From positions 9,593,837 to 9,657,836 of the forward strand of contig CANTUZ010000014.1 of assembly GCA_947846985.1 (NCBI GenBank): a stretch of DNA of 64,000 nucleotides, written 5' to 3'. The DNA comes from Fratercula arctica (taxonomy: Eukaryota; Chordata; Aves; Charadriiformes; Alcidae). A program made the position numbers and the translations under genes. A model generated the notes under the pieces. It saw nothing but the letters and a program-made list of their open reading frames with translations. It was not told the origin of the DNA and ran no database searches. Positions 11,401 through 20,800 of the stretch are shown one piece after another (within the stretch, counting starts at the first letter, position 1; each line of letters starts with the position of its first letter).

Positions 11401-12025
11401 TGGACTTCCATGGGGACGTCTCTCTTTGGAGGAACCCTGGGGAGATGCCACCACCCCGGTGTCACCTGGGGGAGGTTGACGAACCCTGGGGAGATGCCAC
11501 CACCCTGGTGTCCCCTTGGGGGGTGGAGGAGGAACCCTGGGGAGATGCCACCACCCCGGTGTCACCCCCTTCGAGGTGGGCTTCCATGGGGACGTCTCCC
11601 TTTGGAGGAACCCTGGGGAGATGCCACCACCCCGGTGTCACCTGGGGGAGGTTGACGAACCCTGGGGAGATGCCACCACCCTGGTGTCCCCTTGGGGGGT
11701 GGAGGAGGAACCCTGGGGAGATGCCACCACCCCGGTGTCACCCCCTTCGAGGTGGGCTTCCATGGGGACGTCTCCCTTTGGAGGAACCCTGGGGAGATGC
11801 CACCACCCCGGTGTCACCCTAGGGGAGGTTGACGAACCCTGGGGAGATGCCACCACCCTGGTGTCCCCTTGGGGGGTGGAGGAGGAACCCTGGGGAGATG
11901 CCACCACCCCGGTGTCACCTGTGTCCCCACCTTGTCCCCCCCCCCAGGTCAAGTGGCTCTTCTCCACCGTCCTCCACCTCCGACGAGGCTCCGCCCCCCG
12001 GGAGGGCCCCGGGATGGGGGTGTAG
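2587..12025 (+). CDS. Immunoglobulin heavy chain constant gene, IgY (upsilon) type, copy 1 (IgY-1)
   Basis: Six exons encode a four-domain heavy-chain constant region: CH1 2587-2874, CH2 5855-6193, CH3 7635-7964, CH4 8523-8857, M1 10837-10970, M2 11948-12025. Junctions are AG/GT, with phase 1 into each CH exon and M1 as usual for Ig constant genes. The secreted form is about 430 residues from CH1 and ends PGK, without the mu/alpha tailpiece; the membrane form uses an internal CH4 donor at 8849. Four CH domains, no hinge, Cys pairs at the ends of CH2 as in IgE, and an NGT site in CH3 all point to IgY, the avian serum antibody. IgM and IgA are excluded by the terminus. A second IgY-type gene lies 5.5 kb downstream; which of the two is the classical upsilon gene cannot be decided here. 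Confidence 0.88.
2880..5640 (+). repeat. 97-bp minisatellite in IgY-1 CH1-CH2 intron
   Basis: Units of about 97 bases with the core GTGGGAGGTCCTCAAGACC, then CCTGGTGGCCCGAGGTCACC and CCCCATAACTCGTCCAAGG, repeat through the intron. A higher-order period of 1,007 bases is visible: the sequence around 3,689-3,874 reappears at 4,696-4,881 with the same 61-residue translation. Bases 5,641-5,854 hold two further diverged ~110-base units and the CH2 acceptor. Confidence 0.92.
5855..6193 (+). CDS. IgY-1 CH2 exon
   Basis: The exon runs from CACAG/TGTGTC to CTCAG/GTGAGG (339 bases). It has an SASC cysteine near the start, Ig-fold cysteines in [10 protein letters not shown] and FTCQVTH, tryptophan in VEWLVDG, and a C-terminal RLC cysteine. 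In IgE Cepsilon2 the equivalent first and last cysteines form inter-heavy-chain disulfides. There is one N-glycosylation sequon (NVS). This domain replaces the IgG hinge in IgY and IgE. Confidence 0.9.
6245..7490 (+). repeat. Minisatellite in IgY-1 CH2-CH3 intron
   Basis: Repeats of 33-50 bases around GGACCATGGTGGTGGCACCAG alternate with GGAGAAGGTTGAA or GGTCTCAT. They stop about 140 bases before CH3, where a C-rich tract forms the acceptor region. Confidence 0.9.
7635..7964 (+). CDS. IgY-1 CH3 exon
   Basis: The exon runs from CTCCAG/GTCCGG to TTCCG/GTGAGT (330 bases). Ig-fold cysteines are in [10 protein letters not shown] and FTCAIKH, with tryptophan in LSWSKE. The motif [10 protein letters not shown] matches the conserved glycan site of the Fc receptor-contacting domain (Cepsilon3 NGT; IgG Asn297 equivalent). 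A second sequon, NLS, lies near the start. CH3 of IgY is the domain expected to contact Fc receptors. Confidence 0.9.
8036..8520 (+). repeat. (TTC)n microsatellite before the CH4 acceptor
   Basis: About 485 bases of nearly pure pyrimidine, TTC with CTG/CTC interruptions, end directly at the CH4 acceptor TTTCTTCTAG. The array therefore serves as the polypyrimidine tract of that splice site. Long serine, leucine or phenylalanine frames across it are artefacts of the triplet repeat. Confidence 0.95.
8523..8857 (+). CDS. IgY-1 CH4 exon with secreted terminus
   Basis: The exon runs from TTCTAG/GCAAGG to a TAA stop at 8855-8857. It reads [13 protein letters not shown] at the start, with cysteines in LTCLVHGF and [11 protein letters not shown], and ends KVPGK. 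An internal donor CCCG/GTAAAT at 8849/8850 overlaps the last two codons and is the expected splice site to M1 for the membrane form. The PGK end, common to IgY and IgG, is the reason it is not called mu or alpha. Confidence 0.92.
8853..8912 (+). terminator. Poly(A) signals of secreted IgY-1
   Basis: AATAAA occurs at 8853-8858, overlapping the stop codon, and again at 8907-8912. The second is the better placed signal for secreted mRNA. The competition between this site and splicing to M1 selects secreted or membrane form in Ig genes. Confidence 0.75.
9180..10770 (+). repeat. Repeats in IgY-1 CH4-M1 intron
   Basis: From 9,180 to 9,530 a TCCATCTCCATCTCATGG pyrimidine repeat occurs. From 9,720 to 10,770 a GGTCTACAGAGATGGTGGGA repeat of roughly 56 bases alternates with runs of GGAT/ATGG tetranucleotide (longest near 10,381-10,420 and 10,648-10,700). 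Bases 8,913-9,179 and 9,531-9,719 are non-repetitive intron with no gene seen. Confidence 0.9.
10837..10970 (+). CDS. IgY-1 membrane exon M1
   Basis: The exon runs from CCCCAG/GGCTGG to TTCAAG/GTGGGC. It encodes an acidic extracellular spacer ([10 protein letters not shown]) and a transmembrane helix from about WATIAIF to SATVTLFK, with polar Ser/Tyr/Thr positions typical of B-cell-receptor transmembrane segments that pair with CD79A/CD79B. The 134 bases plus one from CH4 give 45 codons. Confidence 0.92.
10960..11940 (+). repeat. M1-M2 intron repeat derived from the M1 splice donor
   Basis: Units of roughly 110-190 bases contain CTTCGAGGTGGGCTTCCATG or CTTCAAGGTGGGC, GGACGTCTCCCTTTGGAGG and GGGGAGATGCCACCACCC. 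The first element copies the M1 exon end and its donor, so the array seems to have been seeded from the exon/intron junction. Short open frames across it are repeat by-products. Confidence 0.88.
11948..12025 (+). CDS. IgY-1 membrane exon M2
   Basis: The exon runs from CCCCAG/GTCAAG to a TAG stop at 12023-12025. It encodes [17 protein letters not shown], homologous to the IgY-2 cytoplasmic tail, then a divergent REGPGMGV end. The DYKN tyrosine motif present in IgY-2 is absent. Confidence 0.85.
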   Translation, partial: VKWLFSTVLHLRRGSAPREGPGMGV

Positions 12026-12110
12026 CCCCTCCCCCTTCCTCTGCCCCCCCCAAAAACCCCCTTTTTCACCCCAAAATGTGGGGCGGCCCCACATTCCCCC
12101 CCTCCCCCCC

Positions 12111-12116
12111 AATAAA
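12111..12116 (+). terminator. Poly(A) signal of membrane IgY-1
   Basis: AATAAA lies 86 bases after the M2 stop, the expected distance for the membrane transcript. Confidence 0.8.
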
Positions 12117-12139
12117 CCCCTCGGCCTCCGCCTCCGGGG

Positions 12140-12980
12140 GACTCGGCCTGTGTTCTGCTGTGGGGCGCTGTGGGGCGCGGGGTCCTATGGGGCGCTGTGG
12201 GGCGCTGAGGGGCGCTGTGGGGCGCTGTGGGGCGCAGGGTCCTATGGGATACTGTGGGGCGCTGTGGGGCGCGGGGTCCTATGGGGCGCTGTGGGGCGCG
12301 GGGTCCTGTGGGGTGCTGTGGGGCACAGGGTCCTATGGGGGGCAATGGGGCGCTATGGGGCACAGTGGAGTCCTATGGGGTCCTATAGGGCGCTATGGGG
12401 TGCTATGGGGTGCAGGGTGCTATGGGGTGCAGGGTGCTATGGGGCCACTCTATGGGGGTCCATGGGGTGCTATGGGGCTCTATGGGGTGCAGGGTGCTAT
12501 GGGGCGCTATGGGGCACCATGAGGTGCTATGGGGTGCAGGGTGCTATGGGGCGGCTCTATGGGGGTCAATGGGGCGCTATGGGGCTCTATGGGGTGCAGG
12601 GTGCTATGGGGTGCTATGGGGCACCATGAGGTGCTATGGGGTGCAGGGTGCTATGGGGCAGCTCTGTGGGGGTCCATGGGGCTCTATAGGGTGCAATGGG
12701 GCGCTATGGGGTGCTGTGGGGTGCAGGGCACTATGGGGGGCAATGAGTTGCTGTGGGGCGCTGTGGGGCGCTATGGGGCTGCCGAGAGCTCTGGGCGCTC
12801 CCCTGGGCGCTATGGGGCGGGAAAGGGGAAGTTGGGGGGTGGGGGGTGGGGCCCGGTTGCATCATCTCCCAGGGAGCCGTGGGGCAGAAGAGCGAGGGCT
12901 CCACGCCGTGGCTATGGGGCAGGAGAGGGGTCGCCGTGGGGCAGAGGGCCTGGAGACGCATCCGCCCAGGTAGGGCCGGA
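12140..12980 (+). repeat. GGGGCGCTATGGGG-type repeat between the IgY genes
   Basis: G-rich units such as GGGTGCTATGGGGCGC and GTGCAGGGTGCTATGGGG repeat to about 12,800, followed by about 180 bases of non-repetitive G-rich sequence. No coding exon was recognised. Confidence 0.85.
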
Positions 12981-12989
12981 CACCTGGGT

Positions 12990-15430
12990 CCTCTTTGCTA
13001 TGGGGCTGGGAGGTGTGGGGCAGGAGGGGGTTCTATGGGGCAAGGGGGTCCCCTATGGGGCAGAGGTGGAATATGGTCTCCTTATGGGGCAGGAGGGTCC
13101 CTATGGGGCAGGAGGGTCTCTATGGGACAGGAATGGGGGGTTCTATAGGGAAGGGGTGGGGCAGGGGGTTCCTATGGGGCAGGGGGTCCCTATAGGGCAA
13201 GGGGACCCTATGGGGCAGGGGGCAGCTGAGCTGTAGTAAGGGGTTCCTATGGGGCAGGGGGTCCCTATGGGGCAGGGGAGAGCTGAGCTGTAGTGTGGGG
13301 TCCCTATGGGGCAGGGAGCCACCTATAGGGCAGGAGGTAGGTGAGGTGGGGCAGGGGCTCCCTATGGGGCAGGGGCTCCCTATGGGGCAGGGGGTTCCTG
13401 TGGGGCAGGGGAGAGCTGAGCTGTAGTAAGGGGTTCCTATGGGGCAGGAAGGTCTCTATGGGGCAAGGGAGACCTGAGCTGTAGTAAGGGGTCCCTATGG
13501 GGCAGGAGGTAGCTGAGGTGGGGCAGGGGTCCCTATGGGGCAAGGGAGAGCTGAGCTGTAGTGTGGGGTCCCTATGGGGCAGGGGTCCCTATGGGGCAAG
13601 GGGTTCCTATGGGGCAGGGGGTCCCTATGGGGCAGGGGAGAGCTGAGCTGTAGTGTGGGGTCCCTATGGGGCAGGGGTCCCTGTGGGGCAGGGGAGAGCT
13701 GAGCTGTAGTGTGGGATCCCTATGGGGCAGGGGTCCCTATGGGGCAAGGGGTTCCTATGGGGCAGGGGTCCCTATGGGGCAAGGGGTTCCTATGGGGCAG
13801 GGGGTCCCTATGGGGCAGGGGAGAGCTGAGCTGTAGTGTGGGGTCCCTATGGGGCAGGGAGCCACCTATAGGGCAGGAGGTAGGTGAGGTGGGGCAGGGG
13901 CTCCCTATGGGGCAGGGGCTCCCTATGGGGCAGGGGGTTCCCTATGGGGCAGGGGGTTCCTGTGGGGCAGGGGAGACCTGAGCTGTAGTGTGGGATCCCT
14001 ATGGGGCAGGGGTCCCTGTGGGGCAGGGGGGTCCCTATGGGGCAGGGGAGAGCTGAGCTGTAGTGTGGGGTCCCTATGGGGCAGGGGTCCCTATGGGGCA
14101 AGGGGTTCCTATGGGGCAGGGGGTCCCGATGGGGCAGGGGAGAGCTGAGCTGTAGTGTGGGGTCCCTATGGGGCAGGGAGCCACCTATAGGGCAGGAGGT
14201 AGGTGAGGTGGGGCAGGGGTCCCTATGGGGCAAGGGGTTCCTATGGGGCAGGGGTTCCTATGGGGCAGGGGAGAGCTGAGCCGTAGTGTGGGGTCCCTAT
14301 GGGGCAGGGGGTTCCTATGGGGCAGGAGGTAGCCGAGGTGGGGCAGGGGCTCCCTATGGGGCAGGGGGTCCCGATGGGGCAGGGGAGAGCTGAGCTGTAG
14401 TGTGGGGTCCCTATGGGGCAGGGAGCCACCTATAGGGCAGGAGGTAGGTGAGGTGGGGCAGGGGCTCCCTATGGGGCAGGGGGTCCCTATGGGGCAGGGG
14501 GTTCCCTATGGGGCAGGGGGTTCCTGTGGGGCAGGGGAGAGCTGAGCTGTAGTGTGGGATCCCTATGGGGCAGGGGTCCCTATGGGGCAGGGGAGAGCTG
14601 AGCTGTAGTGTGGGGTCCCTCTGGGGCAGGGGGTTCCTATGGGGCAGGAGGTAGCCGAGGTGGGGCAGGGGGTCCCTATGGGGCAGGGGGTCCCTATGGG
14701 GCAGGGGAGAGCTGAGCTGTAGTAAGGGGTCCCTATGGGGCAGGGAGCCACCTATAGGGCAGGAGGTAGGTGAGGTGGGGCAGGGGCTCCCTATGGGGCA
14801 GGGGGTTCCTATGGGGCAGGGGCTCCCTATGGGGCAGGGGCTCCCTATGGGGCAGGGGAGAGCTGAGCTGTAGTGTGGGGTCCCTATGGGGCAGGGGGTT
14901 CCTATGGGGCAGGAGGTAGCCGAGGTGGGGCAGGGGCTCCCTCTGGGACAGGGGGTTCCTATGGGGCAGGAGGTAGCTGAGGTGGGGCAGGAAGGTCTCT
15001 ATGGGGCAGGGGGTTCCTATGGGGCAGGCGGTAGCTGAGGTGGGGCAGGGGCTCCCTATGGGGCAGGAAGGTCTCTATGGGACAGGGGAGAGCTGAGCCA
15101 TAGTGTGGGGTCCCTATGGGGCAGGGGGGTCCCTATGGGGCAGGGGATTCTATAGGGCAGAGGTCCCTGTGGGGCAGGGGGAGCTGAGCTGCAGTGTGGG
15201 TTTCTATGGGGCAGGGAGGAGCTAGGCTGGTGCAGGGGGTCCCTATGGGGCAGGGGTCCCTATGGGGCAGGGGGTCTCTATGGGGCAGGAGGTAGCTGAG
15301 CTGTAGTGTGGGGTCCCTATGGGGCAGGGAGCCACCTATGGGGCAGGAGGTAGGTGAGGTGGGGCAGGGGCTCCCTATGGGGCAGGGGGTCTCTATGGGG
15401 CAGGGGCTCCCTATGGGGCAGGAGTCAATT
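12990..15430 (+). repeat. Switch-like repeat upstream of IgY-2
   Basis: Units of GGGGCAGGGGGTCCCTATG alternate with the element GGGGAGAGCTGAGCTGTAGT. GAGCTGAGCT is the pentamer pair typical of vertebrate S-mu arrays, and GGGGT also recurs. Together with G-richness on the plus strand and position 5' of IgY-2 CH1, this supports a class-switch region. Function is inferred. Confidence 0.72.
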
Positions 15431-17495
15431 AGGGTGCACATGGGTGCCCTTGGGGCACCTTGGGGTGCAGTTGGGGCCATGGGGCACCTTTGGGTGCTCT
15501 TAGGACACCTTGGGGTGCTCCTGGGGCACCTTTGGGTGCCCTTGGGACACCTCAAGGTGTCGGTGGGTCCTTGGGGTGCCCTTGGGGTGCTCTTGGGGGA
15601 CCTCGAGGTGCTCTTGGGTCCTTGGGGTGCTCTTGGGACACCTTTGGGTGCCCTTGGGACACCTTGAGGTGCCGTTGGGTCCTTCGGGTGCTCCTGGGGT
15701 GCTCTTGGGGGACTCTTGGGACACCTTGGGGTGCTCTTGGGACACCTCGAGGTGCCGTTGGGTCCTTGGGCCACCTTTGGGTGCTCTTGGGCCACCTTGA
15801 GGTGCCCTTGGGGTGCTCTTGGAGGACCTCAAGGTGCTCTTGCGTCCTTGAGGTGACCTTGGGCCACCTTTGGGTGCTCTTGGGCCACCTTGAGGTGCCT
15901 TTGGGTCCTTGGGGTGCTCTTGGGGTGCTCTTGGGACACCTCGAGGTGCTCTTGGGGTGCTCTTAGGACATCTTGGGGTGCTCCTGGGGCACCTTTGGGT
16001 GCCATTGGGTCCTTGGGGTGCCCTTGGGGTGCTCTTGGGACACCTCGAGGTGCCATTGGGTCCTTGGGGTGACCTTGGGGTGCTCTTGGAGGACCTCGAG
16101 GTGCTCTTGGGTCCTTGGGGTGCTCTTGGGACACCTTTGGGTGCTCTTAGGACACCTTGAGGTGCTTCTGGAGCACCTTTGGGCGCCATTGGGTCCTTGG
16201 GGTGCCATTGGGGTGCTCTTGGAGGACCTCGAAGTGCCCTTGGGTCCTTGGGGTGCTCTTGGGACACCTTGGGGTGCTCCTGGGGCACCTTTGTGTGCCA
16301 TTGGGTCCTTGAGGTGCCCTTGGGGTGCTCTTGGGGGACCTCGAGGTGCTCTTGGGTCCTTGGGGTGCTCTTGGGACACCTTTGGGTACTCTTAGGACAC
16401 CTTGGGGTGCCGTTGGGTCCTTGGTGTGCTCCTGGGGTGCTCTTAGGACACCTTGGGGTGCTTCTGGGGCACCTTTGGGTGCCGTTGGATCCTTGGGGTG
16501 CCCTTGGGGTGCTCTTGGGGGACCTCGAGGTGCTCTTGGGTCCTTGGGGTGCTCTTGGGACACCTTTGGGTGCTCTTAGGACACCTTGGGGTGCCGTTGG
16601 GTCCTTGGTGTGCTCCTGGGGTGCTCTTGGGACACCTTTGGGTGCTCTTAGGACACCTTGAGGTGCTTCTGGAGCACCTTTGGGCGCCATTGGGTCCTTG
16701 GGGTGCCCTTGGGGTGCTCTTGGGGGACCTCGAGGTGCTCTTGGGTCCTTGGGGTGGCCTTAGGACACCTTTGTGTGCCGTTGGGTCCTTGAGGTGCCCT
16801 TGGGGTGCTCTTGGGGGACCTCGAGGTGCTCTTGGGTCCTTGGGGTGCTCTTGGGACACCGTTGGGTGCTCTTAGGACACCTTGGGGTGCCATTGGGTCC
16901 TTGGTGTGCTCCTGGGGTGCTCTTAGGACACCTTGGGGTGCTTCTGGGGCACCTTTGGGTGCCGTTGGATCCTTGGGGTGCCCTTGGGGTGCTCTTGGAG
17001 GACCTCGAGGTGCTCTTGGGTCCTTGGGGTGCTCTTGGGACACCTTTGGGTGCTCTTAGGACACCTTGGGGTGCTTCTGGAGCACCTTTGGGCGCCATTG
17101 GGTCCTTGGGGTGCCCTTGGGGTGCTCTTGGAGGACCTCGAGGTGCCCTTGGGTCCTTGGGGTGGCCTTGGGACACCTTTGGGTGCTCTTAGGACACCTT
17201 GAGGTGCCCTTGGGGTGCTCTTGGGGGACCTCGAGGTGCTCTTGGGTCCTTGGGGTGGCCTTGGGACACCTCGAGGTGCCGTTGGGTCCTTCGGGTGCCC
17301 TTGGGGTCCTCCTGGGGTGCTCTCGAGACACCTTTGGGTGCTCTTGGGACACCTTGGGGTGCTCTTGGGGGACCTTTGGGTGCTCTTGGGACACCTCGAG
17401 GTGCCGTTGGGTCCTTGGGGTGGCCTTGGGACACCGTGCTCTTGGGACACCTCGGGGTGCCCTGAGGACACCTTTGGGTGCTGTTGGGTGCCCCC
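15431..17495 (+). repeat. G/T-rich minisatellite before IgY-2 CH1
   Basis: Repeats of CCTTGGGGTGCTCTTGGGAC and ACCTCGAGGTGCTCTTGGG, units about 25-50 bases, fill this stretch. They lack AGCT, so they are less switch-like than the preceding array. Long frames on both strands come from the repeat. Confidence 0.88.
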
Positions 17496-17530
17496 CACCC
17501 TCACCCTTTCTTCTCCCCCCCCCCTCCCAG

Positions 17531-17824
17531 GCCGGGTGACGGCTCCCACCGTCTTCCCCTTGGTGGCCTGTTCGGGAGGTGCCACCTCCTCCCTCCCTCC
17601 CACGGTGGCTTGTTTGGCCGACGGTTACTTGCCGGAACCGGTGACGGTGACGTGGGACAGCGGCGTCACCCCCAGCGTCACCCGCACCTTCCCGGCCGTC
17701 CGAAGGTCCTCGGGAGTCTACGTGGTGGGCAGCCAACTCAGCGTCACCCGCGGTGTCCCCGGTCCCCTCAGCTGCACCGTCAGCCACCTGCCCTCCAGCA
17801 CCAGCCAGACCGTCCAGATCGGAG
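17531..17824 (+). CDS. IgY-2 CH1 exon
   Basis: The exon runs from CTCCCAG/GCCGGG to GGAG/GTGAGG (294 bases). It encodes [11 protein letters not shown] at the start, with Ig-fold cysteines in TVACLADGY and LSCTVSH and tryptophan in VTVTWDSG. The cysteine after PLVA is the likely light-chain bond site. Confidence 0.9.
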
Positions 17825-20800
17825 GTGAGGGGACACGGGTGGGGACACGGGGACGGGGGACATGGTGGTGGTGGCACGATGGTGGCAGGGTCACCAAGGT
17901 ATCGAGGTGGTGGCACCATGGTGGCACGGTCGTGACGGTGGTGGGGACATGGGGATGGGGGACATGGTGGTGGCACGATGGTGGCCCCATGGTGGCACGG
18001 TCATGATGGTGGTGGGGACATGGGGACGGGGGACATGGTGGTGGGGACACGAAGGTGGCACGATGGTGGCAGGGTCACCACGGTATCAAGGTGGTGGCAC
18101 CATGGTGGCCCCATGGTGGCACGGTCATGATGGTGCTGGGGACACGGGGACGGGGGACATGGTGGTGGCACGATGGTGGCAGGGTCACCACGGTGGCAAG
18201 GTGGTGGCACCATGGTGGCCCCATGGTGGCACGGTCATGATGGTGGTGGGGACATGGGGATGGGGGACATGGTGGTGGCACGATGGTGGCAGGGTCACCA
18301 CGGTGGCAAGGTGGTGGCACCATGGTGGCCCCATGGTGGCACGGTCATGATGGTGGTGGGGACATGGGGACGGGGGACATGGTGGTGGCACGATGGTGGC
18401 AGGGTCACCACGGTGGCAAGGTGGTGGCCCCATGGTGGCCCCATGGTGGCACGGTCGTGACGGTGGTGGGGACATGGGGACGGGGGACATGGTGGTGGGG
18501 ACATGATGGTGGCACGATGGTGGCAGGGTCACCACGGTATCAAGGTGGTGGCCCCATGGTGGCCCCATGGTGGCACGGTCGTGATGGTGGTGGGGACACA
18601 GGTGGGGACATGGGGACGGGGGGACATGGTGGTGGCACGATGGTGGCAGGGTCACCACGGTGGCAAGGTGGTGGCACCATGGTGGCCCCATGGTGGCACG
18701 GTCGTGACGGTGGTGGGGACATGGGGATGGGGGACATGGTGGTGGCACGATGGTGGCAGGGTCACCACGGTGGCAAGGTGGTGGCACCATGGTGGCCCCA
18801 TGGTGGCACGGTCATGATGGTGCTGGGGACACGGGGACGGGGGACATGGTGGTGGCACGATGGTGGCAGGGTCACCACGGTATCAAGGTGGTGGCCCCAT
18901 GGTGGCCCCATGGTGGCCCGGTCGTGCTGGTGGTGGGGACACAGGTGGGGACATGGGGATGGGGGACATGGTGGTGGGGACACGACGGTGGCACGATGGT
19001 GGCAGGGTGTCAAGGAGATGGCACCATGGTGGCCCCATGGTGGCACGGTCGTGCTGGTGGTGGGGACACAGGGGTGGGGACATAGGGGTGGGGACACAAT
19101 GGTGGTGGGGTCACGATGGTGGCACGATGGTGGCAGGGTCACCACGGTGGCAAGGAGGTGGCACCATGGTGGCCCCACGGTGGCACGGTCGTGCTGGTGG
19201 TGGGGACATGGGGGCAGGGACATGGGTGGGGACACGATGGTGGGGTCACCATGGTGGCACGGTCGTGATGGTGGTGGGGACATGGGTGGGGACATGGTGG
19301 TGGGGACACGATGGTGGCAGGGTCACCACGGTGGCAAGGAGGTGGCACCATGGTGGCCCCATGGTGGCACGGTCACGATGGTGGTGGGGACATGGTGGTG
19401 GGGACACGATGGTGGCAGGGTCACCACGGTGGCAAGGTGGCCCCATGGCCGCCCCATGGATGGGGACATGGTGGTGGGGACACGGTGGGTGGCAGGGTCG
19501 CCATGGTGTCACCACGGCGGCAGGGTCGCCGTGGTGGCAAGGTAGGGGCATGGTGGCACCGTGGTGGCGGTGGCACCATGGTGGCAACGCAGAGAACGTC
19601 ACCGCGGGTCCCGTTTGAAGCTGAAACCCGGCAGATTCGGGCCAAACCTCTCGTCCCCGGGGACATTGTCCCACGTCACCTTGTCCCTTCCCCCAGTCCC
19701 CAAGGCCAAGGTCCCCACCGTCGACCTCCTCCACGCCTGTGACACCGACGGCGTCCACCTCGTCTGCCTCGTCACCGGCTTCTCCCCGGCCAAGGTGACG
19801 CTGGAGTGGCTGGCGGACGGCGTCCCCTTGTCCCCCACCCCCGCCGTGGACCCCGTGGGACCCGAAGCCACCGGTGGCACCTTCCGCACCAGCTCCCAGC
19901 TCAACGTCTCCCTGGAGGAGTGGCGGGAGAAGACCTACACCTGCAAGGTCACCCACCCCGCCACGGACAACCGGCAGGAGGTCACCGCTCACAAGTGCTT
20001 CAGTGAGTTGGGTCAAGGTGGCCTTGGGTGGTGGCATCTCCATGGGGTTCCCCCCCCCCTCCCACGTTGATTTGGGTGGTGGCATCTCCATGGGGTTCCC
20101 CCCCCCCTCCCACGTTGATTTGGGTGGTGGCATCTCCATGGGGTTCCCCTCCCCCCTCCCACGTTGATTTGGGTGGTGGCATCTCCATGGGGTTCCCCTC
20201 CCCCCTCCCACGTTGATTTGGGTGGGGTGGGCCATCTCCATGTGTGTTCCCCCACCCTCCACGTTGATTTGGGTGGTGGCATCTCCATGGGGTTCCCCTC
20301 CCCCCCACGTTGATTTGGGTGGTGGCACCTCCATGGGGTTCACCCCACGTGGCTTTGGATGGCGGCATCTCCATGGGGTTGACCTCACGTGGCTTTGAGT
20401 GGTGGCATCTCCATGGGGTTGAACCAACCCTACTTTGAGGGTGGTGGCATCTCCATGGGGTTCCCCCCACGTGGCTTTGGGTGGTGGCATCTCCATGGAG
20501 TTCCCCCCACGTGGCTTTGAGTGGTGGCATCTCCATGGGGGTGCCCCCCACGCTGCTGTGGGGCTGGCGGCATCCCCATGGGGTTGACCCCACGTGGCTT
20601 TGGATGGTGGCATCTCCATGGAGTTGCCCCCCACGTGGCTTTGGATGGTGGCATCTCCATGGGGTTGACCCCACATGACTCTGGGGGTGGTGGCATCTCC
20701 TTGGGGTTCCCCCCCCACGTGGCTTTGGGGGTCTCCACCCCACCTTGGCTTGAACCCACATGGCTCTGGGGGTGGTGGCATCTCCTTGGGGTTCCCCCCC

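Noticed and set aside
2587..12025. IgY-1 as IgM, IgA or IgD
   Set aside because: It ends PGK without the mu/alpha tailpiece and has exactly four CH domains with IgE-like CH2 cysteines.
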